This document shows, in pieces, positions 8,750 through 17,468 of a DNA stretch of 64,000 nt (positions are counted from its first letter, which is position 1; every line of letters begins with the position of its first letter). This stretch comes from Alcaligenaceae bacterium CGII-47 (lineage in GTDB: Bacteria > Pseudomonadota > Gammaproteobacteria > Burkholderiales > Burkholderiaceae_B). The DNA is taken from positions 64,115-128,114 of the forward strand of contig JAHTBO010000004.1 of NCBI GenBank assembly GCA_019166125.1, written 5' to 3'. The translations under genes were made by a program, and so were the position numbers. The notes beneath the pieces are model-generated. The model made no database searches and had not been told where the DNA came from. It saw only the letters and a program-made list of their open reading frames with translations.

Positions 8750-9478
8750 TTATGCTGTGGGCGCAGCGTCTGTGTCCGCGTTACGCTCGAAAATTAGATC
8801 CCATACGCCGTGACCTAGACGCAAGCCTCGACCTTCGAACTTTGTCAGGGGGCGATAGTCCGGACGTGGGGCGTAGCGGTCACAGGTATTACGCAGGAGT
8901 GGTTGGGCGCTGAGGACCTCAAGCATCTGCTGAGCATAATGCTCCCAATCCGTCGCGCAATGGATATAGGCGCCTGGCGCCATACGGCTGACTAATGATG
9001 CAATGAAGGCAGGCTGGATCAGTCGACGCTTATGGTGGCGAGCCTTAGGCCAGGGATCAGGGAAATAAATGTGCACGCCGGCGAGCGAGCCTGGCGTCAG
9101 CATGTCACGGAGCACCTCCACCGCGTCATGCTGAACAATACGGATATTGGTCAGGCCGCAGGTGTCGATGCGTTTAAGCAGCGCGCCGACGCCGGCATTA
9201 AAGACCTCGACACCCAGGAAATTGTCCTCGGGGCGTGCCTGGGCAATCTGCTGCGTGGTCTCGCCCATACCAAAGCCGATCTCGAGAATGACCGGTGCGC
9301 TGCGCCCGAATGCCGCGACGAGGTCTAGGGGTGTGTTTTGATAGGCTACAGACCAAAGAGGCAGCAGGCGCTCTAGGGCGGCCTGCTGGCTAGGTGTGAT
9401 GTGCGCGCGCCGATGAACAAAGCTGCGGATGTGATCGCTGCCTGACGGGGAGGATGCGGTGACAATAGGGGCGGGCAT
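8750..9478 (-). CDS. trmB: tRNA (guanine-N7-)-methyltransferase TrmB
   Basis: An SAM-dependent enzyme that methylates G46 in the variable loop of many tRNAs. The 242 residues include the SAM-binding [10 protein letters not shown] motif, the family signature [19 protein letters not shown] and a C-terminal [17 protein letters not shown] segment, all expected for TrmB. It is the first gene of a minus-strand unit with pip and thiS, and it faces away from the tRNA-Gly gene. Confidence 0.95.
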   Translation of the reverse strand: MPAPIVTASSPSGSDHIRSFVHRRAHITPSQQAALERLLPLWSVAYQNTPLDLVAAFGRSAPVILEIGFGMGETTQQIAQARPEDNFLGVEVFNAGVGALLKRIDTCGLTNIRIVQHDAVEVLRDMLTPGSLAGVHIYFPDPWPKARHHKRRLIQPAFIASLVSRMAPGAYIHCATDWEHYAQQMLEVLSAQPLLRNTCDRYAPRPDYRPLTKFEGRGLRLGHGVWDLIFERNADTDAAPTA

Positions 9479-9512
9479 GGGGGATGTAAGAAATTAGGTT
9501 AGAATATCGGAC

Positions 9513-9527
9513 TGCGAGATTCTCGCA
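9513..9527. promoter_or_regulatory. 15-bp palindrome between trmB and tRNA-Gly
   Basis: TGCGAGA and TCTCGCA flank a single T, making a perfect odd palindrome in the 92-base gap between the divergent trmB and tRNA-Gly genes. TAGAAT at about 9500-9505 resembles a -10 element for the tRNA transcript, so the palindrome would lie around its start. Its function is unknown; it could be an operator or a short hairpin in the tRNA leader. Confidence 0.35.
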
Positions 9528-9570
9528 TCAGACTCTATTCTACCAAGGATTCCTTGCAGATCAGTCTATT

Positions 9571-9644
9571 GCGGGTGTAGTTCAATGGTAGAACGGCAGC
9601 TTCCCAAGCTGCATACGAGGGTTCGATTCCCTTCACCCGCTCCA
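9571..9644 (+). tRNA. glyU: tRNA-Gly(CCC)
   Basis: GCGGGTG at 9571-9577 pairs with CACCCGC at 9634-9640 to form the acceptor stem. The D arm GTTC/GAAC, the anticodon arm GCAGC-TTCCCAA-GCTGC with anticodon CCC, a 4-base variable loop and a T arm with TTCGATT follow. T and an encoded CCA end the gene at 9644. The cloverleaf is complete and closely resembles E. coli glyU. It reads GGG codons. Confidence 0.96.
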
Positions 9645-9714
9645 GCAACACACGATGCTGACCCGTTAGCGGCACAAACGTCTGGGGTAGGACGCATGGC
9701 TGACTGAGCATGGG

Positions 9715-10992
9715 TTACGGGCGACGATGCCTGATCTTCTTATCCAGAAACTCTCTGTGCGCCCCGAATGCCGTCGCCGTCAACTCAACATCCGAGCGGG
9801 CAATACGCGTCTGACGTGCCACTGCATGCCAGTTGTCTACAACCGCAACAATCTCTGCCACAATTTTCCGTGCTCGCTCATCATCAAGCCCGTAAAAAGC
9901 GGCCGTACTCAGTACGGTTTCTAAACTAGGTCTATTATCGACATCGTCGATGTTCAAGACATGCTCCACCTTGTCGATGTTCGGATTGATATCAAAGGCT
10001 GGAGCAAGCCGCCACCCTGTTTTGCCCAACACAAATCCGTGATTCCGCAAGTGATCATCACGGTTGCCCATTGCGACATTGAACGCCACGCGACGGAATA
10101 GCTGCGCCAGATCCGCCTCTGCATGTTCGGCATCCCCCTGGGATCGGATGAACTGTGCCAGTTCCAGATAGCTGGTACCTTCGCTTTGCGTCTTGCGCAG
10201 CAGAGTCATTGCCGAGGCATAGAAGCGTCGCGCACCATTCACGCGATCGAACCGTTGCACACAGAAGGTGTGGAAGTCGTTATTGAGCTTGAACAGTTTC
10301 GCAGGCGGTACGTCTATATTGGCTTTTTGAGCAAGCTGGTGAGCAACATATTCCCAGGCGCCAACATCTCGGTCGTCATCTTGGGCGGGGAACTTGCCGA
10401 TCCAAAGTGAGCCGTCGACTTCTGTGAAGTTGGCCTTCGGCCTTGCGCCGCCCAAAGACGCTCCAGGTGCTACGAGTACGGCAAGCCACTTTCGTAGAGC
10501 ATCGAGGTCGTTGATCCGTCGGTTGCTGAGTTGATAGGCCACGGCCTCTAGTTCGCGTAGGGTCGTCACCGGCGGTGCAGCCATATTCTCGTCGCTGAGG
10601 AACGTTTCGGTACCTTGGCGGCGAAAGCGCAGGGCGCCTTGGCGGGTAAGGTCTTGTACACCGATGAGGAAATCCCAAGCATGGAGGGTGCGAGGCGCGC
10701 GTTTTTCGTCCTTGGCCTGCAACGCCTCTCGGCGCTTCATGAGCGTTTGGCCCCAGCGGTCGGGCGATGAGTCGAGAAAAACACCGAAGTTGCCTAGTTC
10801 CGGCTTTGGAAAGAAAGGGTGTTCGTCCAAGGACAAGTCGGGGTCAAGTGCGAAGGCACGGGGATTTTTTAGCCAGTCGCGCTCATAGTGAAAGCGGATC
10901 TGGCCGCGGTCGTGGGCGAGCGTGCCGACTTGGTGTGCAGAATCAAGCTCGTCTTCCAACCAGACTTCCAAAGTGTTGCTTGGCTCGTTCAT
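9715..10992 (-). CDS. hipA: HipA-family serine/threonine kinase toxin
   Basis: The 425-residue protein is the kinase toxin of a HipBA module; characterised members inactivate aminoacyl-tRNA synthetases by phosphorylation and cause growth arrest or persistence. It has the N-terminal subdomain, a glycine-rich nucleotide loop GASLGGARPKA at 177-187, FCVQRFDR, the catalytic GNRDDHLRNHGF segment around 309-320 and the metal-binding FDINPN at 333-338. All key residues look intact, so the toxin is probably functional. Its ATG overlaps the hipB stop by four bases. Its target cannot be read from sequence. It sits immediately beyond tRNA-Gly, a common insertion place. Confidence 0.92.
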   Translation of the reverse strand: MNEPSNTLEVWLEDELDSAHQVGTLAHDRGQIRFHYERDWLKNPRAFALDPDLSLDEHPFFPKPELGNFGVFLDSSPDRWGQTLMKRREALQAKDEKRAPRTLHAWDFLIGVQDLTRQGALRFRRQGTETFLSDENMAAPPVTTLRELEAVAYQLSNRRINDLDALRKWLAVLVAPGASLGGARPKANFTEVDGSLWIGKFPAQDDDRDVGAWEYVAHQLAQKANIDVPPAKLFKLNNDFHTFCVQRFDRVNGARRFYASAMTLLRKTQSEGTSYLELAQFIRSQGDAEHAEADLAQLFRRVAFNVAMGNRDDHLRNHGFVLGKTGWRLAPAFDINPNIDKVEHVLNIDDVDNRPSLETVLSTAAFYGLDDERARKIVAEIVAVVDNWHAVARQTRIARSDVELTATAFGAHREFLDKKIRHRRP

Positions 10993-11360
10993 GTCGACTC
11001 TTTGCGACGAGGCGTTGATGAAGTGTTGATGGTATTGATTCGGCTGCTTGTGCGGCGTTTCGGACTCACGGGTGGCTCCAGTGCCAAGTCCTGTAATTTG
11101 CGTCCAACTTTGTCGTCGTCGGCGAGCTGATTAATGTCGCTCTCGAGGCCGAGCGCAGCCAGGACCCGAACATAGGAGCCCAGCGTGGCACCGGGATTAC
11201 CTGCCTCGACCTTGTACAAGGTGGTCCTTGATATCCCTGCCCGTTGCGCCACCGTGGCATTGCTCAACTTACGCCGTTTACGGGCAAGGCGTAGCCGCTC
11301 GCCTAAGTCAGAGAGCAGACGTTGTTCTTGCGGAAAGACAACCGGTGATTTGCGTGGCAT
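10989..11360 (-). CDS. hipB: HipB-like XRE-family antitoxin/autorepressor
   Basis: A 123-residue DNA-binding antitoxin. Residues 15-80 contain a Cro/CI helix-turn-helix (RLRLARKRRKLSNATVAQRAG, ISRTTLYKVEAG), and a basic serine/threonine-rich tail ends RRKEST. I start it at the ATG at 11360 (MPRKSPVVFPQ). The upstream in-frame ATG at 11378 falls inside the proposed promoter and operator. hipB comes first and hipA follows with ATGA overlap, the normal order. The predicted -10 element lies only about seven bases upstream, so the message may be nearly leaderless. Confidence 0.87.
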   Translation of the reverse strand: MPRKSPVVFPQEQRLLSDLGERLRLARKRRKLSNATVAQRAGISRTTLYKVEAGNPGATLGSYVRVLAALGLESDINQLADDDKVGRKLQDLALEPPVSPKRRTSSRINTINTSSTPRRKEST

Positions 11361-11363
11361 GTC

Positions 11364-11405
11364 CGCTATTATAGTCAATACACATATATTTTGTCTATAA
11401 TAGCG
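11364..11405. promoter_or_regulatory. hipBA promoter with overlapping inverted-repeat operator
   Basis: The arms at 11364-11378 and 11391-11405 are inverted repeats matching in 14 of 15 positions, with CGCTATTATAG perfect in both. On the minus strand TAGACA (11397-11392) and TATAAT (11373-11368) are spaced by 18 bases, so the two arms contain the -35 and -10 boxes of hipB. HipB binding here would block RNA polymerase, the autoregulation expected of toxin-antitoxin modules. The outer arm also covers the last bases of fdhD. Confidence 0.78.
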
Positions 11406-12222
11406 TAAGACAATGCTTCAGTCGCTGCGGATGGCTATACACCACGTGTCGACCGGGGCGGACAAACGCCGCCAGCGTCAGATTGCTGGCATGGGCGATC
11501 TGTACCGCGAGCGCTGTCGGCGCAGAGATCGCCGCCAGCAAGCCAACGCCAAGCCGGGCCGCCTTGGTGACCATTTCATAGCTTGCGCGACTCGTCACCA
11601 GCACAAAGCCGTGGCGTAAATCAACCTGATCGCGGCTCAATGCGCCCAGCAATTTGTCCAGTGCATTGTGGCGGCCGACGTCCTCGCGCACGTACTGGAT
11701 TTCGCCTTCGGTGGTGGCCCAGGCGGCGGCATGCGCGGCGCCTGTGCTGTGGTTCAGTGGCTGGCGTTGTGCCAGCGTGGCCAGTGCGCGCTCCAGCGCA
11801 TCGGAACCGAGTCGCGGGCCATCCGCCACGGGTGGGGCGGGCCGTAGGACGTCTTCCAGACGGCGGCTACCGCATACGCCACAACCACTGCGCCCCGGCA
11901 TCAAGCGTTCTGATTCAGGACGTGTGGGCACCATTCCAGCGATACTGATATCCACGATGTATCCCTTGGGCTGCGCGTCTATCGCGACACTCAGAATATC
12001 AAAGGCGCGAGCAACGCAGCCTTCACTTAGAGAAAATCCGTATGCGAAGTCTTCGAGATCTGTCGGTGTGGACATCATCACGGCATAGGCCTTGCCGTTA
12101 TAACGCAGCTCGACTGGCGTCTCTTCGATCAGCCAGTCCTCACGATGCTGCGCTTGTCCCGCCTGGTGGACCGTGACGGTTTGACGTATCAGTCCGTCTT
12201 GGTCAGCGGGCTTAGCGTGCAC
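11395..12222 (-). CDS. fdhD: Formate dehydrogenase accessory sulfurtransferase FdhD
   Basis: FdhD transfers sulfur (from IscS in E. coli) to the molybdenum cofactor and is needed for formate dehydrogenase activity. The 275-residue product carries the essential CxxC motif in GRSGCGVCGSRR and the conserved YVREDVGRHNALDKLLG and SRASYEMVTKAARLGV segments. I start it at the GTG at 12222 (HAKPADQDGLIRQTV), which overlaps the end of the upstream dehydrogenase gene by 11 bases. Much longer in-frame starts would overlap that gene by hundreds of bases and encode unrelated sequence. The stop lies in the hipBA operator. Confidence 0.92.
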   Translation of the reverse strand: MHAKPADQDGLIRQTVTVHQAGQAQHREDWLIEETPVELRYNGKAYAVMMSTPTDLEDFAYGFSLSEGCVARAFDILSVAIDAQPKGYIVDISIAGMVPTRPESERLMPGRSGCGVCGSRRLEDVLRPAPPVADGPRLGSDALERALATLAQRQPLNHSTGAAHAAAWATTEGEIQYVREDVGRHNALDKLLGALSRDQVDLRHGFVLVTSRASYEMVTKAARLGVGLLAAISAPTALAVQIAHASNLTLAAFVRPGRHVVYSHPQRLKHCLTLL

Positions 12223-14554
12223 GATCAGTTTGCATGGACGAGGCTGACAAACGCACCGGGACCGATTTGTAGCCCGGTGTGCCTGAGTGGGGGTCGTGGT
12301 CATCCAGCGCAACCAGTCCATTGCCCTCGGGGTAATACATTGCCACAGAGCCGCGGGCGATATCAAAGGACACCGCAACGAAGCCACGCACCGCACGCCC
12401 ATTTGGCGTGCCATCGGGCCGACTAGCCTCGATATCAATGCGATCACCTTCCCGGAGCTTGTGTTCAGCCAGATCCAGCGGGTTGATAAATACCACGTCG
12501 CGGCGACCCGTGATGCCGCGATAGCGGTCGTTAAAGCCGTAGATGCTTGTGTTGTATTGGTCGTGCGAACGGATCGTCGCAAGCTTGAGCAATGAATCGG
12601 TGGCGTGTCGGGGCTCGTCCAGGCGGCGTGCTGGCAAAAAATGTGCCTTGCCATCGGCGGTATTCCAGCGCCGTTGTGCCGCAGCGTTCTCTAGCCGGAA
12701 TCCGCCCGCCCTCCGAATACGTGTGTTGAAGTCCGTGAAAATTGGGAATACCGCCTCAATACCGTCACGGATACGGTCATAGTCAGTGACCATGCCCTCC
12801 CAGTCCACCTTCGAATCAGGCAAGGTGGCACGTGCCAGCAGCGCGACAATCGCAGGTTCTGAGCGCAGGTGCTCAGAGGCAGGCTTGAGCCGGCCTTGTG
12901 ATGCATGCACCATCGACATCGAGTCCTCGACCGTTACCGACTGTGGCACACCGTTTTGTATATCCAGCTCTGTGCGGCCCAGACAGGGGAGCAGGAAGGA
13001 TTGCTGTGCCGGGATCAGGTGAGAGCGGTTCAGTTTGGTGGCGATATGCACCACGAGGTTCAGCTTGCGCATCGCAGGAAACGTGAGCTCGGGGTCGGAC
13101 ATGGCTACGGCAAGGTTGCCACCCAGGCAGATCAGCGCCTTGGAGCGGCCCGCTGCGATCGCCTGCACGGCAGCGACGGCGTCATGGCCATGCTCTGCAG
13201 ACGGCTCGAAGCCATAGGTGCGGCGAATGCCATCCAGTAATGCGGCGTTGGGTTTTTCGGTGATGCCCACGGTGCGGTCGCCCTGCACATTGGAGTGCCC
13301 GCGTAATGGGCAGATGCCCGCACCCGGCTTGCCGATATTGCCGCGCAGCAGCAACAGATTGGCCAGTTGATGCACGTTCTCGGTGCCATGGCGGTGCTGG
13401 GTGATACCCATGCCGTAGCAGATGATCACGCGTTCGGCCTTGGCGTAGATCGTGGCAATGGACGCGATGTCAGCTTGGGTCAGGCCCGAGTGGGTCTCGA
13501 TGCTGTCCCACGATGTCGCTTGCAGGTCCGCCGCCAGTGCCTCGAAGCCGCGTGTGTTTTCGGTGATGAAAGGGCGATCGAGCAGGCCGGCGCCGCCCGC
13601 AGCAAGGTTCGCTGCATCGGCATCCAACAGCCATTTCATGATGCCCTTGAGCATCGCGATGTCGCCGCCGATCTTCGGTTTGAAGTAGGTCGAGGCGATT
13701 GGCACCGAGCGGCCGGTGAGCATCTCGGTGGGGTGTTGGGGGGAGGTAAAGCGCTCTAGCCCACGCTCTGGCATGGGATTGAGCACCACGATCGGCACGC
13801 CACGCAAGGACACGTCGCGTAATGTGCCCAGCATGCGTGGATGGTTGGTGCCCGGGTTGTGGCCAATGCAGAACACCGCGTCGGCGTGCTCGAAATCCTC
13901 CAGCGTCACGGTCGCCTTGCCGACACCGATCGATTCGGACAGGCCAACGCTGGTGGCCTCATGGCACATGTTTGAGCAGTCGGGAAAGTTATTGCAGCCG
14001 TATTCGCGTACGAACAGCTGGTAGAGGAATGCGGCCTCGTTGGACGTGCGCCCGGAGGTATAGAACTCGGCCATCGTGGGGTGTGGGAGCTCGCGCAGCG
14101 CCGCGCCGATGCGTCTGGCCGCATCTTCCCAGGAGATCGGCAGGTATTTGTCTTGGGCGGCGTCGTAGACCATCGGATGGGTAAGACGGCCTTCGTCCTC
14201 TAGTGCGAAGTCATGCCAGTCCCAAAGCTCGGATAGGGTGTGCTGTGCGAAAAAGTCCGGGGTCGTGCGCTTGGATGTTGCCTCCCAGGACACCGCCTTG
14301 GCACCGTTCTCGCAGAATTCAAAGGATGAGGTATGTTCGGGATCTGGCCAAGCGCAGCCAGGGCAGTCAAAGCCCGTGGGCTGGTTGACCCGGTAGAGCG
14401 CTTCAACAGAACGCTTGACTGCCATCTGTCCCCGTATGGCCTTGGCGACCGCACCAAGCGCGCCCCAACCGCCGGCAGGGCCCTTGTAGGGGTGGATGGT
14501 CTTTTCGATAGGGGGGGCTTTGGGGGTGTGCTCATGAGATGCCTCGGCTGACAC
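12212..14554 (-). CDS. YdeP/FdhF-type molybdopterin oxidoreductase (formate dehydrogenase-like alpha subunit)
   Basis: The 780-residue protein belongs to the FdhF/YdeP branch of the DMSO-reductase superfamily. Its N-terminal Fe-S region shows only three evident cysteines (C64, C67, C81: GFDCPGCAWPDP ... FEFC). The molybdenum-ligand position aligned to Sec140 of FdhF is Cys197, followed by His198 (SNMCHEATS). GHNPGTNHPRML and the C-terminal DHDPHSGTPGYKSVPV are typical of the family. In E. coli, YdeP is linked to acid resistance and its reaction is unproven, so formate oxidation is an inference. The neighbours mobA (cofactor) and fdhD (sulfuration) support a molybdoenzyme. No beta or cytochrome subunit is adjacent. 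Confidence 0.9.
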   Translation of the reverse strand: MSAEASHEHTPKAPPIEKTIHPYKGPAGGWGALGAVAKAIRGQMAVKRSVEALYRVNQPTGFDCPGCAWPDPEHTSSFEFCENGAKAVSWEATSKRTTPDFFAQHTLSELWDWHDFALEDEGRLTHPMVYDAAQDKYLPISWEDAARRIGAALRELPHPTMAEFYTSGRTSNEAAFLYQLFVREYGCNNFPDCSNMCHEATSVGLSESIGVGKATVTLEDFEHADAVFCIGHNPGTNHPRMLGTLRDVSLRGVPIVVLNPMPERGLERFTSPQHPTEMLTGRSVPIASTYFKPKIGGDIAMLKGIMKWLLDADAANLAAGGAGLLDRPFITENTRGFEALAADLQATSWDSIETHSGLTQADIASIATIYAKAERVIICYGMGITQHRHGTENVHQLANLLLLRGNIGKPGAGICPLRGHSNVQGDRTVGITEKPNAALLDGIRRTYGFEPSAEHGHDAVAAVQAIAAGRSKALICLGGNLAVAMSDPELTFPAMRKLNLVVHIATKLNRSHLIPAQQSFLLPCLGRTELDIQNGVPQSVTVEDSMSMVHASQGRLKPASEHLRSEPAIVALLARATLPDSKVDWEGMVTDYDRIRDGIEAVFPIFTDFNTRIRRAGGFRLENAAAQRRWNTADGKAHFLPARRLDEPRHATDSLLKLATIRSHDQYNTSIYGFNDRYRGITGRRDVVFINPLDLAEHKLREGDRIDIEASRPDGTPNGRAVRGFVAVSFDIARGSVAMYYPEGNGLVALDDHDPHSGTPGYKSVPVRLSASSMQTDRAR

Positions 14555-14626
14555 AAGTACGATTGATTATAGACATGAGCCGCACGTGGCCGCGTTGGTG
14601 TAATACCTGGCCTTGCAGTAATCCCT

Positions 14627-15193
14627 TCATTTCGTCATCTTATCCCAGTCCGCCTCGGTATTGCAGTCGACCATTTGCCTCGCCTCGGCGTGGCTGAGTG
14701 CAATGTCCTCACAATCCATCATCGCCTGCAATGTGCGCAGCGAGCGTTCGCGCGGCTCGTCATGTTGCAGCAATGCATGCAGTAAAGCACGGCTGCGCGC
14801 ATCCAGCCGCCAGCGCATTGGCAGAATAGTGCCGTTAAAGCGTAGGCAGCGTGCGTGGGGTTGTTCCCGACGCAAACGTCTGAGCAAGGTCGCCTGCAGC
14901 AGGGGCATATCTACCGGAATCACCAGCAGATCGACACGGCTGGCTTGTATTTGGGCGATACCGGCCAATCCGCCCAAGGGCCCCGCTTCTGCCTGGTAAT
15001 CGGTTACCCCGCCATAGCGCGGGCGATCACCGCTGACTTTTACCTCATCGACGCCAGCTTCGCGCAACACGGCGAGTTGGTGTTCGATGAGCGCTCGCCC
15101 GCGCCATTCAAGCAGCGCCTTGTCGCGGCCCATGCGCGTGGACCGGCCCCCAGCGAGTACAACGCCTAGGCACGGTGGCAGCTCGATGGGCAT
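14627..15193 (-). CDS. mobA: Molybdenum cofactor guanylyltransferase MobA
   Basis: MobA links GMP to molybdopterin to form the MGD cofactor used by DMSO-reductase-family enzymes. The 188-residue product has the nucleotidyltransferase signature LAGGRSTRMGRDK at 13-25, the AGPLGGLAGI loop and the PVDMPLL metal-binding motif. It lies 72 bases upstream of the YdeP-like gene on the same strand. mobA, the oxidoreductase gene and fdhD therefore look like one functional unit for making a bis-MGD enzyme. Confidence 0.94.
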   Translation of the reverse strand: MPIELPPCLGVVLAGGRSTRMGRDKALLEWRGRALIEHQLAVLREAGVDEVKVSGDRPRYGGVTDYQAEAGPLGGLAGIAQIQASRVDLLVIPVDMPLLQATLLRRLRREQPHARCLRFNGTILPMRWRLDARSRALLHALLQHDEPRERSLRTLQAMMDCEDIALSHAEARQMVDCNTEADWDKMTK

Positions 15194-15216
15194 GGCAGCT
15201 CCGTGAATATATCGGC

Positions 15217-16113
15217 TTATCCCACTTCAACCGGATCAAAGTGGGTCATGACGTCAAGCACAGGTAACTCGGCCATCACGCGCGAACGCGCCTCGACAGC
15301 GATGGCGTGGCCCGCCTCGATGGTGAGCGTGCCGTCCATCTCTAGGTCGACCTCAACCCAGATCATGTCGCCCATTTTGCGGGTCTTGAGGTCATGGATG
15401 CCTTGTATGCCGGGTGTGCTCAGGATCAGTGCGCTGATTTGTCCTTCGGTGTGATCATCAACCGCCTTGTCCACCAGATCGTTGAAAGCGTGCAATGAGA
15501 ATGTCCAGCCGATACGCATGATAATGAGGCCCACGATGAGTGCGGCCAAGGGGTCGGCTATCGGTAAACCACTGAGGTTGGCGATGATGCCCAGTGCGAC
15601 CACGAGGGACGAGGCGGCATCCGATCGAGCGTGCCAGGCGTTGGCGATCAGCATGGTCGAACGTACTTTTTTTGCGGCACGCAGCATGTAGTGAAACAGC
15701 GCCTCCTTGCCTATCAGGGCAATCAGGGCGACGTAGAGTGCCGTGATATGGACCGTCGGGATGGTTGAGGGGTCCTGCAGCTTGGTGATGCTATTCCAGA
15801 TCATGCCCACGCCTACCGTCAGGAGCAGGACGCCGATGGCCAGCGATGCGGCTGTCTCAAAGCGTAGATGCCCGTACGGGTGGTCCAGATCAGGCCCCTT
15901 GAGGCTGTGCTTGTTCGCGAGCAGAACGACGCCATCCGAGATCAGGTCGGACAGCGAGTGGATGGCGTCAGCGACCAATGCCTGCGACTGAGCAAAGATT
16001 CCGATCGTGAACTGCAGCGCCGTCAAAACGATGTTGACGGCGACGCTCACTAGGGTGCTGCGCTGCCCAACGCGCTGACGTTCGATGTTCTCTGTTTGTC
16101 GGGATGGATGCAT
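15217..16113 (-). CDS. Cation diffusion facilitator (CDF) metal efflux transporter
   Basis: A 298-residue inner-membrane proton-coupled divalent metal exporter. Six helices are visible in the first 210 residues. The transport-site motifs are DAIHSLSDLISD in helix 2 and NAWHARSDAASS in helix 5 (HxxxD in each). The cytoplasmic C-terminal domain (residues about 215-298) carries acidic and histidine positions and ends THFDPVEVG. HxxxD pairs occur in Zn/Cd/Fe exporters, but the substrate cannot be fixed from sequence. It lies 23 bases upstream of mobA, on the same strand. Confidence 0.92.
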   Translation of the reverse strand: MHPSRQTENIERQRVGQRSTLVSVAVNIVLTALQFTIGIFAQSQALVADAIHSLSDLISDGVVLLANKHSLKGPDLDHPYGHLRFETAASLAIGVLLLTVGVGMIWNSITKLQDPSTIPTVHITALYVALIALIGKEALFHYMLRAAKKVRSTMLIANAWHARSDAASSLVVALGIIANLSGLPIADPLAALIVGLIIMRIGWTFSLHAFNDLVDKAVDDHTEGQISALILSTPGIQGIHDLKTRKMGDMIWVEVDLEMDGTLTIEAGHAIAVEARSRVMAELPVLDVMTHFDPVEVG

Positions 16114-16226
16114 AGTTGCAAGTATAGGCGAGCGCTGCGAGCCCGAGCGAATTGGCAGGAGAGCGCGTGTGGCCTTGTCCGGTTAGAATCGACGCTTGTC
16201 TAGCAGCCTTTTAACATAGCGAGCTG

Positions 16227-17468
16227 ATGACGGTACACGTACGCGCTTTTCTCTTGCGGATTTTTCGCAATTTTCCCTACCATTGGCTCTTTGCGGTGTT
16301 GGTCGCCCTGGATGGCTATCTATTCCTGCAGCCTGGCTTGAATGCCTTGTCCGGGAGTCAACCCGAGACCTGGCTGGAGTGGTTTGATCGCGCACATCTA
16401 ACGATATTCCTCCAGGCCGGTGGTGCGACCGAGCTCTCGCGGCTCGTGTTGGGGGTGGGGGTGCAGGTCATGGCGCTGGGCCTGTTATATCGGGCTCGAA
16501 TCGCCTGGGTAATGAGCGTATGCATGCTCGCCTTGCTCGGCAGCTTTGTATTCTGGCAGGACGAAGGGCAGTTCGGGCTGGCGATCTACTCATTGGTCCT
16601 GGTCGTGTTGCTGGCCGGATATTGGCGGCAGTTCGATCGGTCCAGCCTGGCGGCTGGGGGTCTGTTTGCCCTGCTCAGTGTGGGGGGGTTGTTGGTTTAT
16701 GCGGTATTTGGCGCCCTCTACCTGGGCGAGGAATTCCAGCCACAGATCGATGATGTCGTCACTGCCTTTTATTTTTCTATTGTCTCGATGTCGACGGTGG
16801 GGTATGGCGATATCACCCCTCAGACAGGAGCGTCGCGCCTATTTACTGCATCGATCATTATTCTTGGAATTACGGTTTTTGCCACCTCGATCAGCGCGAT
16901 TGTCGGCCCCATGATTGGGGGTAATATTAAGCGTCTGATGAAGGGCCGGATCACTCATAATATGCGTAAAAATCACATTATTATTGCAGGGGTTACCCCG
17001 CTCGCGCAAAGCGTCTATACCGCCTTGCGCGAGCGGGGCCACGAGGTGGCGGTCATTGTGCCTGCTGATGTTGTCCATGCTTATCCGCCCGATGCCGATC
17101 TGATGGTTGGGGATGCGTCCAATACGGCTGTGCTAGAGCAGATGGGTGTGGCCCAGGCGCGCTACGTGCTGGCACTGCGCACCGATGATGCTGAAAATGC
17201 CTTTATCGTGATGGCCACCCGCGAGGTTGGTGGCCCCCAGACCCGGACTGTCGCCCTCGCCAACTCTAGCACACACTTGCCCAAGATCAAGCGCGTTGGC
17301 CCCGATATTGTGATTTCATTGCAGTTGCTGGGCAGCGAAATCCTGGCGCGCACGCTCAGTGGCGAGTCCATTGATGGCGACCTGATTACGCGCCTGTTAT
17401 TTGGCGAAAACGGCGGCGGGCAGCCACCCTTGGGTGCCGCGCAAAGTCCGCCTGCGAACGCTAGCTGA
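16227..17468 (+). CDS. Kch-like voltage-gated-type potassium channel with RCK (TrkA-N) domain
   Basis: The 413-residue protein has about six membrane helices. The selectivity filter [11 protein letters not shown] lies between the last two, at about residues 191-201. A Rossmann-like RCK/TrkA-N domain follows ([23 protein letters not shown], then [15 protein letters not shown]). The dinucleotide-binding glycine motif is atypical (AGVTPLA, not GxGxxG), so NAD binding is doubtful. Overall organisation matches E. coli Kch. The 3' end overlaps the convergent metG by eight bases. Confidence 0.9.
   Translation: MTVHVRAFLLRIFRNFPYHWLFAVLVALDGYLFLQPGLNALSGSQPETWLEWFDRAHLTIFLQAGGATELSRLVLGVGVQVMALGLLYRARIAWVMSVCMLALLGSFVFWQDEGQFGLAIYSLVLVVLLAGYWRQFDRSSLAAGGLFALLSVGGLLVYAVFGALYLGEEFQPQIDDVVTAFYFSIVSMSTVGYGDITPQTGASRLFTASIIILGITVFATSISAIVGPMIGGNIKRLMKGRITHNMRKNHIIIAGVTPLAQSVYTALRERGHEVAVIVPADVVHAYPPDADLMVGDASNTAVLEQMGVAQARYVLALRTDDAENAFIVMATREVGGPQTRTVALANSSTHLPKIKRVGPDIVISLQLLGSEILARTLSGESIDGDLITRLLFGENGGGQPPLGAAQSPPANAS

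Noticed and set aside
9571-11405. tRNA-Gly plus hipBA as an integrated genomic island
   Set aside because: No integrase, no repeat of the tRNA 3' end and no second att-like site were found; only the toxin-antitoxin pair itself looks acquired.
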